Shown: piece by piece, positions 23,170 through 31,136 of the stretch | How positions within the stretch are numbered: position 1 is the first letter of the stretch | How the letters are laid out: each line of letters starts with the position of its first letter | Assembly: GCF_003585885.1 (NCBI RefSeq) | Contig: NZ_NRHC01000019.1 | Span: 1 to 33,570, forward strand | Source: Psittacicella hinzii | GTDB taxonomy: Bacteria > Pseudomonadota > Gammaproteobacteria > Enterobacterales > Psittacicellaceae | Reading direction: 5' to 3' | Length of the DNA stretch: 33,570 nucleotides | Made by a program: the position numbers and the translations under genes | The notes under the pieces: model-generated | The model's input: the letters and a program-made list of their open reading frames with translations, nothing else | Databases searched by the model: none | Told to the model about the DNA's origin: nothing

Positions 23170-24777
23170 ATGGAAAATTTTGCTCAACTATTTGAAGCGC
23201 AAGTTCTTAACACACCTAAAGTAGGTGACGTAGTAGAAGGTACTGTAATCGGTATTCAAAAAGGTTTTGTTATCGTTGATGCTGGCTTAAAATCAGAAGC
23301 TCAAATTTCTGAAGATGAGTTCAAAGAAGCTAACGGTGAACTAAACGTTAAAGTTGGTGACACTGTTGAAGTTGCTGTTGAATCATTAGAAAACGGTCAA
23401 GGTGACGTTTCTTTATCTCGTAGAAAAGCTAAAACTTTACAAGTTTGGAAAAATCTTCACGAAATTTACGAAAACAAAGAAACTATTACTGGTTACGTTT
23501 CTTCTAAAGTTAAAGGCGGCTATACAGTTGAGATCGATGGTATGATCCGCGCGTTCTTACCAGGTTCATTAGTTGAATTACGTCCAAGCCGTGAAAGTGC
23601 AAACTTAGAAGGTAAAGACTTAGAATTCAAAGTAATTAAATTAGACCAAAAACGTAACAACATCGTTGTATCACGTCGTGCTGTACTAGAAACTGAAGAT
23701 AATGCTGATCGTGAAGCATTAATTGAAACTTTAGAAGAAGGTAAAGTAGTTAAAGGTGTAATTAAAAACTTAACTGAATACGGTGCATTCGTTGATTTAG
23801 GTGGTGTAGACGGTTTATTACATATCACTGATATGTCATGGAAACGTGTTAAACACCCAAGCGAAGTTGTATCTGTAGGTGAACAAGTTGAAGTTGTTGT
23901 ATTAAAATTCGATAAAGAAAAAGTACGTGTTTCTTTAGGTCTAAAACAATTACAACAAGATCCTTGGGAAGAAGTAATTGCTAAATACAGCGTAGGTGAC
24001 AAATTAACTGGTAAAGTTACTAACTTAGCAGAGTACGGTTGTTTTGTTGAAATCCTAGGTGGTGTTGAAGGTTTAGTTCACGTTTCTGAAATGGATTGGA
24101 CTAACAAAAACGTTCACCCTTCTAAAGTAGTTTCTTTAGGTGAAGAAGTTCAAGTACAAATCTTAGAAATCGATGAAGTTCGTCGTCGTATTTCTTTAGG
24201 TATCAAACAATGTAAAGAAAACCCTTGGGCTAAATTCGCTGAAACTTACTCACGTGGTCAAAAAGTGACTGGTAAAATCAAATCAATCACTGACTTCGGT
24301 GTATTCATCGGTTTAGAAGGTGGTATTGATGGTTTAGTTCACGTTTCTGATTTAGGTAACGGTTCTAACGAAGAATTAGTTCGTCAATACAAAAAAGGTG
24401 ATGAAGTAACTGCAGTTGTATTACAAATCGACGCAGACAAAGAGCGTATCTCTTTAGGTATTAAACAATTAAACGAAGAAGAGTTAAGCGCATTTGTATC
24501 TTCATTAAACAAAGACCAAGCTGTTAAAGCGGTAGTTGTTGCTAAAGACGACACTAAAGTAAAAGTTAAAGTTGAAGACAAATTCGACGGTTTTGTAAAC
24601 GCGAGCGAATTAGAAACTGCTAATAACGGTGACGAATTAAATCTTTATGTTTTAGGTTTTGATCGTAAAAACTCAGCTTTAAGTTTATCAGTAGCTCCAC
24701 GCGCTGAAGAAACTCAAGAAGAAGAGTTAAAAAACACAGCTTTTGCTGACGCTTTAGCTCAAGCTCAAAATCAATAA
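23170..24777 (+). CDS. rpsA: 30S ribosomal protein S1
   Basis: mRNA-binding ribosomal protein needed to initiate translation of most mRNAs. 535 residues starting [10 protein letters not shown], which aligns with E. coli MTESFAQLFEE; TTG 23134 would add 12 hydrophobic residues and is rejected. Six S1 repeats can be followed, e.g. [13 protein letters not shown] (end of repeat 2), [22 protein letters not shown] (3), [10 protein letters not shown] (4), [22 protein letters not shown] (5). Repeat 6 (about 440-510) is degenerate. It is about 20 residues shorter than E. coli, mainly in repeats 5-6 and the C-terminal tail. Codon use is strongly biased to GGT, CGT, TTA and AAA, as expected for a highly expressed gene. 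ihfB follows 26 bp downstream. Confidence 0.97.
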   Translation: MENFAQLFEAQVLNTPKVGDVVEGTVIGIQKGFVIVDAGLKSEAQISEDEFKEANGELNVKVGDTVEVAVESLENGQGDVSLSRRKAKTLQVWKNLHEIYENKETITGYVSSKVKGGYTVEIDGMIRAFLPGSLVELRPSRESANLEGKDLEFKVIKLDQKRNNIVVSRRAVLETEDNADREALIETLEEGKVVKGVIKNLTEYGAFVDLGGVDGLLHITDMSWKRVKHPSEVVSVGEQVEVVVLKFDKEKVRVSLGLKQLQQDPWEEVIAKYSVGDKLTGKVTNLAEYGCFVEILGGVEGLVHVSEMDWTNKNVHPSKVVSLGEEVQVQILEIDEVRRRISLGIKQCKENPWAKFAETYSRGQKVTGKIKSITDFGVFIGLEGGIDGLVHVSDLGNGSNEELVRQYKKGDEVTAVVLQIDADKERISLGIKQLNEEELSAFVSSLNKDQAVKAVVVAKDDTKVKVKVEDKFDGFVNASELETANNGDELNLYVLGFDRKNSALSLSVAPRAEETQEEELKNTAFADALAQAQNQ

Positions 24778-24803
24778 TCTAAAACATTAGAGAAAAATTA
24801 AAA

Positions 24804-25109
24804 ATGCGCCGTTTAGAGTTAGCTTCAATTATTGTGAGAGCCCTTGAAGAAGATTTCAAAGGTAATACTCCATCTCAAGACGAAGCAAATTTAATGATTA
24901 ACACGCTATTACGCGAAATTGCGAGTTCAGTAACTGAAGGTCGCATGGTAGCTATTCGTGGTTTTGGTTCTTTCAAACCAAAATATTATAAAGGTAATAC
25001 TAATTCAGGTATTTTCCAACGCGATATTAAGAAATCAGCGCGTGTTAAAACGTCTACTTTTGCAAGACCAACTTTTAAAGCTGGTACTTATTTACGCACA
25101 ATTAAGTAA
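24804..25109 (+). CDS. ihfB: IHF/HU-family DNA-binding protein in the ihfB position, divergent beta arm
   Basis: 101-residue member of the HU/IHF nucleoid protein family. The helical dimerization body (ELASIIVRALEEDF ... EANLMINTLLREIASSVTEG) and RGFGSFKPKYYKG strand are recognisable, as is the C-terminal F-K-x-G end. Its place right after rpsA is the standard ihfB locus, so orthology to IHF-beta is likely. The DNA-contacting arm is unusual: the RNPxTG motif, whose proline intercalates DNA in HU and IHF, is missing, and the arm is about five residues longer and rich in Lys, Thr and Ser. Sharp bending might be altered. ATG 24804 is supported by position and an AGAG site. Name given with caution. 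Confidence 0.8.
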   Translation: MRRLELASIIVRALEEDFKGNTPSQDEANLMINTLLREIASSVTEGRMVAIRGFGSFKPKYYKGNTNSGIFQRDIKKSARVKTSTFARPTFKAGTYLRTIK

Positions 25110-25147
25110 TTATAGTAAATAAGATATAATATATTGTCCGAACGAAA

Positions 25148-25182
25148 AATAGGTCACTCTAGTAATAGAGTGACTTATTTTT
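25148..25182 (+). terminator. Terminator after ihfB
   Basis: 9-bp perfect stem GTCACTCTA/TAGAGTGAC (25153-25161 with 25166-25174), loop GTAA, extended by A/T and one G-U pair, followed by TTATTTTTAT. It lies 43 bp past the ihfB stop. Confidence 0.9.
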
Positions 25183-25203
25183 ATGCAAAAATCTTGCTGT
25201 ATT

Positions 25204-25232
25204 TTGAGAATAGACGTCTTATTTTGTATTTA
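25204..25232 (+). promoter_or_regulatory. metN promoter with MetJ operator in the spacer
   Basis: TTGAGA (25204-25209), 17-bp spacer, TATTTA (25227-25232). The spacer contains AGACGTCT (25212-25219), an exact match to the eight-base met box bound by the MetJ repressor with S-adenosylmethionine. The adjacent 8-mers are poor matches. A second promoter-like pair, TTGATT (25267) with extended -10 TGTTATCCT (25288-25296), is downstream and lacks a met box. Confidence 0.7.
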
Positions 25233-25359
25233 TTTAAATTTTTACATAAAAATATACGTTTTTATGTTGATTATTCCTTTTTCATTATGTTATCCTAACT
25301 AAGAAATTAAAAATAATTTTTTTTAAGGTTTATACTATTTTAATTAGGGGCTAGGATTA

Positions 25360-26400
25360 ATGGTTGATACGTTAAAGAGCAAAGCTATGATTGAATTGAA
25401 TAATATTAATAAATATTATTATGGTCCAAAAAAAGGACAAAGCTTTCATGCTCTAAAGAATTTAAATTTACAAATTGGCCAAGGACAGATTTTTGGTATT
25501 ATCGGGAGATCAGGGGCAGGTAAATCAACTCTAATTCGTTTAATTAACTTGTTAGAAAGACCTACATCTGGTGAAGTTGTAATTGATGGTCAAGACATCA
25601 CTAAATTAAGTACGAAAGAGCTTAACAAATTAAGACAAAAGATTGGAATGGTATTCCAACACTTTAATCTTTTAAGTTCTAAAACAATTTTAGACAACGT
25701 TATTTTTCCTTTAAAAATAGCTGGTGTTGATAAGTCATTATTAGTAGATAAAGCTACGAAATTACTAGAATTAGTTGGTTTAAAAGAGCATATTCATAAA
25801 TATCCATCTCAATTATCAGGTGGACAAAAACAACGTGTTGGTATTGCTCGTGCTTTAGCAAATGATCCTAAAATCTTATTATGTGATGAAGCAACTTCAG
25901 CATTAGATCCAGAAACAACAAGTAGTATCCTTGAACTGTTAAAAGAGTTAAGAGATAAACTAAACTTAACTATTGTACTAATTACTCACTCAATGGATGT
26001 AATTAGAGAGATTTGTGACGAAGTTACTGTAGTTGAAGCAGGTGAGATTGCAGAGCGTGGTAAAGTTTTAGATGTTTTCTTACATCCTAAACACCCAACT
26101 ACTAAAAAACTACTAGCAGAATCTGGTTTAGATTTAGAAAGTTGGAAATCATTTAAAGATGAATTCTCAGGCTATGTGCTTTTATTAACTTATAAAGGCG
26201 TAGATGCTGCAAGACCTATACTTGCTAAGATTGCTTTTGAGCTTGGCATTGAAGTTAATATTCTACAAGGAACAATTGGCACAATTACTGGGGTACAGTT
26301 TGGTCAGCTTATTGTTTCAGTTGATTGTGGTGCAGAGAAATATTTAGATCTTAAAGCTTTCCTTGCTAGAGAAGGTGTTACATTTGAGGAGTTATTTTAA
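25360..26400 (+). CDS. metN: Methionine ABC transporter ATP-binding protein MetN
   Basis: ATPase of the high-affinity methionine importer MetNIQ. 346 residues. Walker A GRSGAGKS(T), Q-loop VFQHFNLL, signature LSGGQKQRVGIARALA, Walker B KILLCDEATSALD and switch His in LITHSMD are all intact. From about residue 265 the C-terminal NIL/ACT-like domain (YVLLLTYKGVDAARPILAKI ... ILQGTIGTITGVQFG) is present, which in E. coli binds methionine and inhibits transport. An AGGA ribosome binding site precedes ATG 25360. Its stop overlaps the metI start (TAATG), so the two are translationally coupled. A MetJ box in its promoter indicates methionine repression. Confidence 0.97.
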   Translation: MVDTLKSKAMIELNNINKYYYGPKKGQSFHALKNLNLQIGQGQIFGIIGRSGAGKSTLIRLINLLERPTSGEVVIDGQDITKLSTKELNKLRQKIGMVFQHFNLLSSKTILDNVIFPLKIAGVDKSLLVDKATKLLELVGLKEHIHKYPSQLSGGQKQRVGIARALANDPKILLCDEATSALDPETTSSILELLKELRDKLNLTIVLITHSMDVIREICDEVTVVEAGEIAERGKVLDVFLHPKHPTTKKLLAESGLDLESWKSFKDEFSGYVLLLTYKGVDAARPILAKIAFELGIEVNILQGTIGTITGVQFGQLIVSVDCGAEKYLDLKAFLAREGVTFEELF

Positions 26401-27089
26401 TGTCAGAGTTTATTGCAACACTTAGTAGCATTTGGGATTTAATTGATTGGGAATTGCTTGTAGAAGCAACGAGTGACACTTTATTAATGGTTATTATTAC
26501 TGTATTTTTTACAGTACTATTTGGTTTACCATTAGGAGTTTTACTGTTCTTATTAAGTCCTGGTCAATTGCTAGAAAGTAAAAAGCTTTACAGCATTGTT
26601 TCTTTCTTAGTAAACGTTTTACGTTCAATTCCTTTTATTATTCTTTTAGTAATTGCTATTCCTTTAACTCAAGCTTTAACAGGCACAACAATTGGTGTTA
26701 AAGGTATTATTCCACCATTAGTTTTATCTGCAGCGCCATATTTTGCTCGTTTAGTACAAAACGTAATTAGACAATTAGATTTAGGTATAATTGAAGCATG
26801 TAAATCTATGGGGGCTACAACTTGGCAAACAGTTTATGGAGCAATCGTTCCTGAAGCAATTCCTGGCATTCTAGGAGCAATTACGGTTACAACTGTAGGT
26901 ATCATTGGTTACACTGCAATGGGTGGTGTTGTTGGTGCTGGCGGTCTTGGTGACGTGGCAATTCGTTATGGTTACAACCGTTTTGAGCCGGTAATGTTAT
27001 GGTCTACAGTACCAATTATTGTAATTATTGTTCAGTTAGTTGAATTTATCGGTGATCGTTTAATGCGTAAATTCGATCGTAAAAAATAA
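26400..27089 (+). CDS. metI: Methionine ABC transporter permease MetI
   Basis: Inner-membrane permease of the MetNIQ importer. 229 residues with about five membrane segments. The conserved permease core is present: VLRSIPFIILLV, PPLVLSAAPYFARLVQNVIRQ, and the EAA-like coupling segment EACKSMGATTWQTVYGAIVPEAIPGILG, followed by GYTAMGGVVGAGGLGDVAIRYGYNRF. The ATG overlaps the metN stop by one base, so translation is coupled. The metQ genes are about 570 bp further on, behind a hairpin and their own promoter, and not in the same transcript by default. Confidence 0.96.
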   Translation: MSEFIATLSSIWDLIDWELLVEATSDTLLMVIITVFFTVLFGLPLGVLLFLLSPGQLLESKKLYSIVSFLVNVLRSIPFIILLVIAIPLTQALTGTTIGVKGIIPPLVLSAAPYFARLVQNVIRQLDLGIIEACKSMGATTWQTVYGAIVPEAIPGILGAITVTTVGIIGYTAMGGVVGAGGLGDVAIRYGYNRFEPVMLWSTVPIIVIIVQLVEFIGDRLMRKFDRKK

Positions 27090-27136
27090 CAGTTAATTGC
27101 AGTAATTAGAAATTACTGATTATAAAATTAACCTAT

Positions 27137-27175
27137 GCAAATAGATCGCATCTGTTTAAGATGCGATCTATTTGC
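27137..27175 (+). terminator. Strong hairpin after metI
   Basis: 16-bp perfect stem GCAAATAGATCGCATC/GATGCGATCTATTTGC (27137-27152 with 27160-27175), seven-base loop. The sequence after it (TATTATAG) has no T run, so it may act as a transcript-protecting 3' hairpin as much as a terminator. Confidence 0.75.
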
Positions 27176-27658
27176 TATTATAGAGGTTTTATTTCATTAA
27201 CTTATTTTATTCCTTTTTTTCATTATTAAAATTAAAGAAATAATAGGTTAGCAGTAAATATTATTAGTAGGTTCTTTCTGAAGGAAAGGGAAGAGTAAGA
27301 AAGAGATTACGTTGTTTGTTGATTTTTATTAGATTTTCAGTTGATTTTAAAGAGAAAACTGATAATTTTGTGGATTTTAAAATTAAAAATTAGCTTTAAA
27401 TTAATTGTAAAATAGAAGTCTTTTTTGATAATTTGGTACATTAGAGGGTAAATCTAAATATTTTTTAAAATTTTTATTTAAAAAGCTTGTAAGTGTAATT
27501 ATTTTTATGGTAAGCTATGATTAAGAAAAAAAGAAATAACTTTTAGCTTAGATATAAGTCAAAAAATTCTTTTAAAGTTAGCTTAATGGTCAATATTTAA
27601 TTGATTAGTAAGTAAAAATAATAAGTATACAGTAATTTTGATTTACAGAGGTTTATAT
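27176..27658 (+). promoter_or_regulatory. Region between metI and the first metQ
   Basis: 483 bp, very AT-rich, no believable ORF. A candidate promoter has TTGTAA (27405-27410), GATAAT (27427-27432, 16-bp spacing) and AGAAGTCT (27414-27421) in the spacer, a 7/8 match to the met box at almost the same offset as in the metN promoter. It would give a leader of about 220 nt. A small hairpin CTTTC/GAAAG lies near 27274-27288. Otherwise I see nothing. Confidence 0.5.
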
Positions 27659-28504
27659 ATGAAAAGATTTACTAAATTATCAACTGCTTTTGCTCTTTTA
27701 GCTGCTAGCTTCTCATCAACTACAGCATTAGCTAATCAAACTTTATCAGTAGCTGCTTCGGTTACTCCACACGCTGAAGTAATTAAATTGGTTGCTGATG
27801 ATCTAAAGAAACAAGGCATTGACTTAAAAGTAGTTGAATTTTCAGATTATGTTCAACCGAACGTTGTAGTATACCAAAAACATGTTGATATCAACTTTTA
27901 CCAGCATTTACCATACTTAGAAGTATTTAATGCTGAAAGAGGTTATGATTTAGTACCGGCTTTCCCGATTTTTATTACTCCGGTAGCTGTTTACTCTTCT
28001 AAAGTAAAAAATGTTCATGATGTAAGAGAGGGAGGTGTAGTTGCTATCCCTAATGATCCTACAAATGGTGCTCGTGCTTTACTTTTACTTCACAGCTTAG
28101 GTTTAATTAAATTAAAAGATCCTACAAATATTAAAGCTACTCCTCGTGATATTGTTGAGAATCCTAAAAAATTAAAATTTAGAGAAATCGAAGCTCCAAA
28201 TTTACCACGAGTATTAAATTCAGTAGATCTTGATGTAATTAATACAAACTTTGCAGTACCAGCAGGTTTACATCCACTTAAAGATGCTATTGCAATTGAA
28301 GAAAATGATTCTCCTTATGCAAACTGGGTAGTAACAAGACCAGATAATGCAAACTTAGAATCAGTACAAAAATTAAAAGAAGCAATCTACACGAAAAAAG
28401 TGTATGATTTTATCTTAACAAAATTTAATGGTGCTGTAATTCCTGTATTCTGTCCACTAGATGAACCTGTAGAAGGTTGTAAAGTACCAGAGACAAATAA
28501 ATAA
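27659..28504 (+). CDS. metQ: Methionine-binding periplasmic protein MetQ, first copy
   Basis: Substrate-binding protein of the NlpA/MetQ family that delivers methionine to MetNI. 281 residues from ATG 27659, which has an AGAGG site 8 bases upstream; TTG 27638 would add seven residues before the signal peptide. The N-terminus MKRFTKLSTAFALLAASFSS ending TTALA-NQ is a classical signal peptide cleaved after Ala; there is no lipobox Cys, although many MetQ proteins are lipoproteins. Family motifs: VTPHAEV, YVQPNVVVYQKHVDINFYQHLPYLE, VAIPNDPTNGARALLLLHSLGLI and NTNFAVPAGL. A C-terminal pair of Cys (in FCPLDEPVEGCK) is absent from the second copy. The two copies are 53 bp apart. Confidence 0.93.
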   Translation: MKRFTKLSTAFALLAASFSSTTALANQTLSVAASVTPHAEVIKLVADDLKKQGIDLKVVEFSDYVQPNVVVYQKHVDINFYQHLPYLEVFNAERGYDLVPAFPIFITPVAVYSSKVKNVHDVREGGVVAIPNDPTNGARALLLLHSLGLIKLKDPTNIKATPRDIVENPKKLKFREIEAPNLPRVLNSVDLDVINTNFAVPAGLHPLKDAIAIEENDSPYANWVVTRPDNANLESVQKLKEAIYTKKVYDFILTKFNGAVIPVFCPLDEPVEGCKVPETNK

Positions 28505-28557
28505 TTTAAATAACATTTAGCAATTAAACAAAGAATAAGTTTACTTAGGAGAATAAA

Positions 28558-29358
28558 ATGAAATTTTATAAAACTTTAGCTACTTTTGTATTAGGTGCTG
28601 CAACTTTAACTTCAGCATACGCAAACCAAAAATTAGTTGTTGCAGCTTCTCCAGTACCTCATGCTGAGATTTTAGAATTTGTAAAACCAATTCTTGCTAA
28701 GCAAGGAATTGACTTAGAAGTAAAAGTATTTACTGATTACATTTTACCTAACAAGGTGGTTTCTTCAGGAGAAGCTGATGCTAACTTCTTCCAGCACCAA
28801 CCATACTTAGACGCATATAATGTGCAGTACAAAACTGACATCGTAGGTGGTTTTCCAGTTCATATTGAACCGTTTGCTATTTACTCAACAAAATACAAAT
28901 CTTTAGATGATTTACCACGTGGTGCTACTTTTGTATTACCAAATGACCCATCAAACCAAGGTCGTGCATTATTACTATTACAAAGCGCTGGTTTAATTAC
29001 TTTAAAAGATTCTACTAAACTACTTTCAACAGAAAGAGATATCGCTGAGAATCCAAAAAAATTCAAAATTTTACCAGTTGAAGCTGCAAATATTCCACGT
29101 GTATACAAAAGTGCTGATTTAGGCTTAATTAACGCTAACTATGCTTTAACAGCTGGTTTAAATCCTGCTAAAGATTCTTTAGCTTTAGAAGTTGATGGTC
29201 CATATGCTAACTTTATCGCGTATCGTAAAGTAAATGCTGATGATCCACGCATTAAAGCTTTAGAAGCTGCTTTAGGTAGTAAAGAAGTTTACGATTTCAT
29301 CGTTTCAAAATATAACGGTGGTATTGTTCCAGTTTTCAAACCTGCAGGTGAAAAATAA
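28558..29358 (+). CDS. metQ: Methionine-binding periplasmic protein MetQ, second copy
   Basis: Second tandem MetQ/NlpA family binding protein, 266 residues. The signal peptide MKFYKTLATFVLGAATLTSA ends at AYA-NQ and again lacks a lipobox. It shares with its neighbour PVPHAEI, YILPNKVVSSGEADANFFQHQPYLD, VLPNDPSNQGRALLLLQSAGLI, ERDIAENPKKFKI and NANYALTAGLNPAKD. An AGGAG site lies 7 bases before ATG 28558. It probably shares a transcript with the first copy. The two may differ in ligand (L- or D-methionine, or another amino acid); this is inference. Confidence 0.93.
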   Translation: MKFYKTLATFVLGAATLTSAYANQKLVVAASPVPHAEILEFVKPILAKQGIDLEVKVFTDYILPNKVVSSGEADANFFQHQPYLDAYNVQYKTDIVGGFPVHIEPFAIYSTKYKSLDDLPRGATFVLPNDPSNQGRALLLLQSAGLITLKDSTKLLSTERDIAENPKKFKILPVEAANIPRVYKSADLGLINANYALTAGLNPAKDSLALEVDGPYANFIAYRKVNADDPRIKALEAALGSKEVYDFIVSKYNGGIVPVFKPAGEK

Positions 29359-29370
29359 TTAAAAATCTAC

Positions 29371-29409
29371 AAAAAAGAGCTTTACTTATATAGTAAAGCT
29401 CTTTTTTTT
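29371..29409 (+). terminator. Terminator after the metQ pair
   Basis: 16-bp perfect A/T-flanked stem AAAAAAGAGCTTTACT/AGTAAAGCTCTTTTTT (29371-29386 with 29392-29407), five-base loop, then more T. It begins 12 bp after the second metQ stop. Confidence 0.94.
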
Positions 29410-29482
29410 CAAGGCAAAACTATGCTACTATAAATTATTGTTAAAAACTTAGAGAAGATTTGTTATCTTTTACACAAGTTTA

Positions 29483-29491
29483 TGGTATTAT
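29483..29491 (+). promoter_or_regulatory. Extended -10 promoter of putP
   Basis: TGGTATTAT is an extended -10 element. TTATCT lies 17 bp upstream (29463-29468) as a weak -35. Transcription would start near 29498, just before the putP ribosome binding site. Confidence 0.5.
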
Positions 29492-29528
29492 TTTAATTTC
29501 TTAAATTTATTTTTTGAGGTCTATAGTT

Positions 29529-31031
29529 GTGCTAAATTTAGAAATTTATATTTCGTTTGGCCTATATTTACTCATCATTTTAGGTGTCGGAGTATTCGCA
29601 TACTTTTCAACAAGAAATTATGACGATTATGTTCTAGGCGGCCGTAAAATGGGTGGGTTTGTAACAGCTATGTCAGCGGGAGCTACAGACATGTCAGGCT
29701 GGTTACTTTTAGGTCTGCCTGGAGCAATTTACATGTTTGGTCTATCTCAGGCATGGATTGCAATAGGTTTAACGTTAGGGGCTTATTTTAATTATCGTAT
29801 CGTTGCAGGTCGTTTACGTACATTTACAGAACATTATAATAATGCCTTAACTCTGCCCGAATTCTTTGCAGCTAGATTCCCAAATAAAGCTAAGACTTTA
29901 AAACTTCTTAGTTCAACAATAATACTATTTTTCTTTACCATTTACTGCGCTTCTGGAGTTGTAGCTGGAGCTAAACTTTTTCAAAGTTTATTAGGAATGG
30001 ACTATTCTACCGCTTTAGTTGCGGGAGCTCTAGCAACAATAATTTACACTTTTATTGGTGGTTACCTAGCTGTATCTTGGTCAGACTGTATTCAAGCGAC
30101 TTTAATGATATTTGCTTTAGTGTTAGCTCCAGTAGTAATTCTTCTCCATTTTTCATGGGGTGATATTACTCAAGCTTTAGCTGATAAAACAAGTGTGACT
30201 AATATTCCTTATTCAAATATGCTGTTTAATATCTCTGGTTTAGGAGTTATTTCTTCTTTAGCTTGGGGATTAGGTTATTTTGGTCAACCTCATATTCTTG
30301 TTAGATTTATGGCTTCTGACTCTGTGCAGTCTATTAATAAGGCAAGAACGATTGGGATCATCTGGATGATATTATGTCTAGGTGGAGCTTGTGCTGTAGG
30401 TTATTTCGGTTTAGCTTACTTTACTCTACAAGGAATAGAGGTTCCTAGCGAAACTATTTTTATTGAGTTAGCAAAAGCAATCTTTAATCCTTGGGTTGTA
30501 GGGATTGTTCTTTCAGCAATTCTTGCGGCTGTAATGAGTACTCTATCAGCACAGTTTTTAATGTGTTCAACAGTTTTAACTGAAGACTTCTACCATGGTT
30601 TTATTCGCAAAAATGCTTCAGATCGTGAGTTACTATGGTTTGGTCGATTAATGATCTTAGTTGTAGCTCTAGGAGCTATTTATATAGCGAGAGATCCTAA
30701 TTCTTCAGTTATGGACTTAGTAGTATATGCTTGGGCTGGTTTTGGCTCATCATTTGGTCCTTTAATTATTTTATCGCTTTATAGTAGAAGCATTAGCTGT
30801 AATGGCGCTTTAGCTGGTATGCTAGTAGGTGCTTTAACCGTTATATTATGGTCACCTGTAATGGAATTTTTAGGCTGGCATGATATTGCAAGTTTAAATG
30901 AAATGGTACCGGCTTTTATCTTATCTGCGTTTGTAACTTTATTATCTTCAATTTTCTCTAAGGTTGATAATGATATAGCAGTTAGATTTGATAAAGCAGC
31001 TGAAGACTATCAAGCTTTAAAAGATAAATAA
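29529..31031 (+). CDS. putP: Sodium/proline symporter PutP
   Basis: Inner-membrane sodium:solute symporter (SSS family) importing proline. 500 residues with about 13 membrane segments. Conserved blocks: STRNYDDYVLGGRKMGGFVTAMSAGATDMSGWLLLGLPGA split by the usual loops, LTLPEFFAARF, FTIYCASGVVAGAKLFQSLLGM, IGGYLAVSWSDCIQA, WGLGYFGQPHILVRFMA and LSAILAAVMSTLSAQFL. The start is taken as GTG 29529, which aligns with E. coli PutP residue for residue and has GAGG nine bases upstream; the in-frame TTG at 29514 would overlap that site. The gene is flanked by terminators and appears monocistronic. Confidence 0.95.
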   Translation: MLNLEIYISFGLYLLIILGVGVFAYFSTRNYDDYVLGGRKMGGFVTAMSAGATDMSGWLLLGLPGAIYMFGLSQAWIAIGLTLGAYFNYRIVAGRLRTFTEHYNNALTLPEFFAARFPNKAKTLKLLSSTIILFFFTIYCASGVVAGAKLFQSLLGMDYSTALVAGALATIIYTFIGGYLAVSWSDCIQATLMIFALVLAPVVILLHFSWGDITQALADKTSVTNIPYSNMLFNISGLGVISSLAWGLGYFGQPHILVRFMASDSVQSINKARTIGIIWMILCLGGACAVGYFGLAYFTLQGIEVPSETIFIELAKAIFNPWVVGIVLSAILAAVMSTLSAQFLMCSTVLTEDFYHGFIRKNASDRELLWFGRLMILVVALGAIYIARDPNSSVMDLVVYAWAGFGSSFGPLIILSLYSRSISCNGALAGMLVGALTVILWSPVMEFLGWHDIASLNEMVPAFILSAFVTLLSSIFSKVDNDIAVRFDKAAEDYQALKDK

Positions 31032-31042
31032 AAATGTTTAAT

Positions 31043-31080
31043 AAAAAATCCTCAGAAATAATTTTCTGAGGATTTTTTAT
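31043..31080 (+). terminator. Terminator after putP, bidirectional
   Basis: 16-bp perfect stem AAAAAATCCTCAGAAA/TTTCTGAGGATTTTTT (31043-31058 with 31063-31078), loop TAAT, T run on both strands. It lies 11 bp past the putP stop and can also stop leftward fkpA transcripts. Confidence 0.95.
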
Positions 31081-31094
31081 TTTTCTAAATGGAA

Positions 31095-31119
31095 AGTCCC
31101 TCATAATATATGAGGGACT
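31095..31119 (-). terminator. Hairpin after fkpA
   Basis: 11-bp perfect stem AGTCCCTCATA/TATGAGGGACT with a three-base loop, 17 bp past the fkpA stop on the minus strand. Its own T tract is weak (TTTCCATTT); together with the next hairpin it forms a convergent double terminator. Confidence 0.75.
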
Positions 31120-31136
31120 ACACTAATTATTTAGTA

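Noticed and set aside
23520..24002. 160-codon open frame on the minus strand
   Set aside because: It lies wholly within rpsA antisense; the strong codon bias of rpsA creates long open antisense frames, and the translation resembles no protein.
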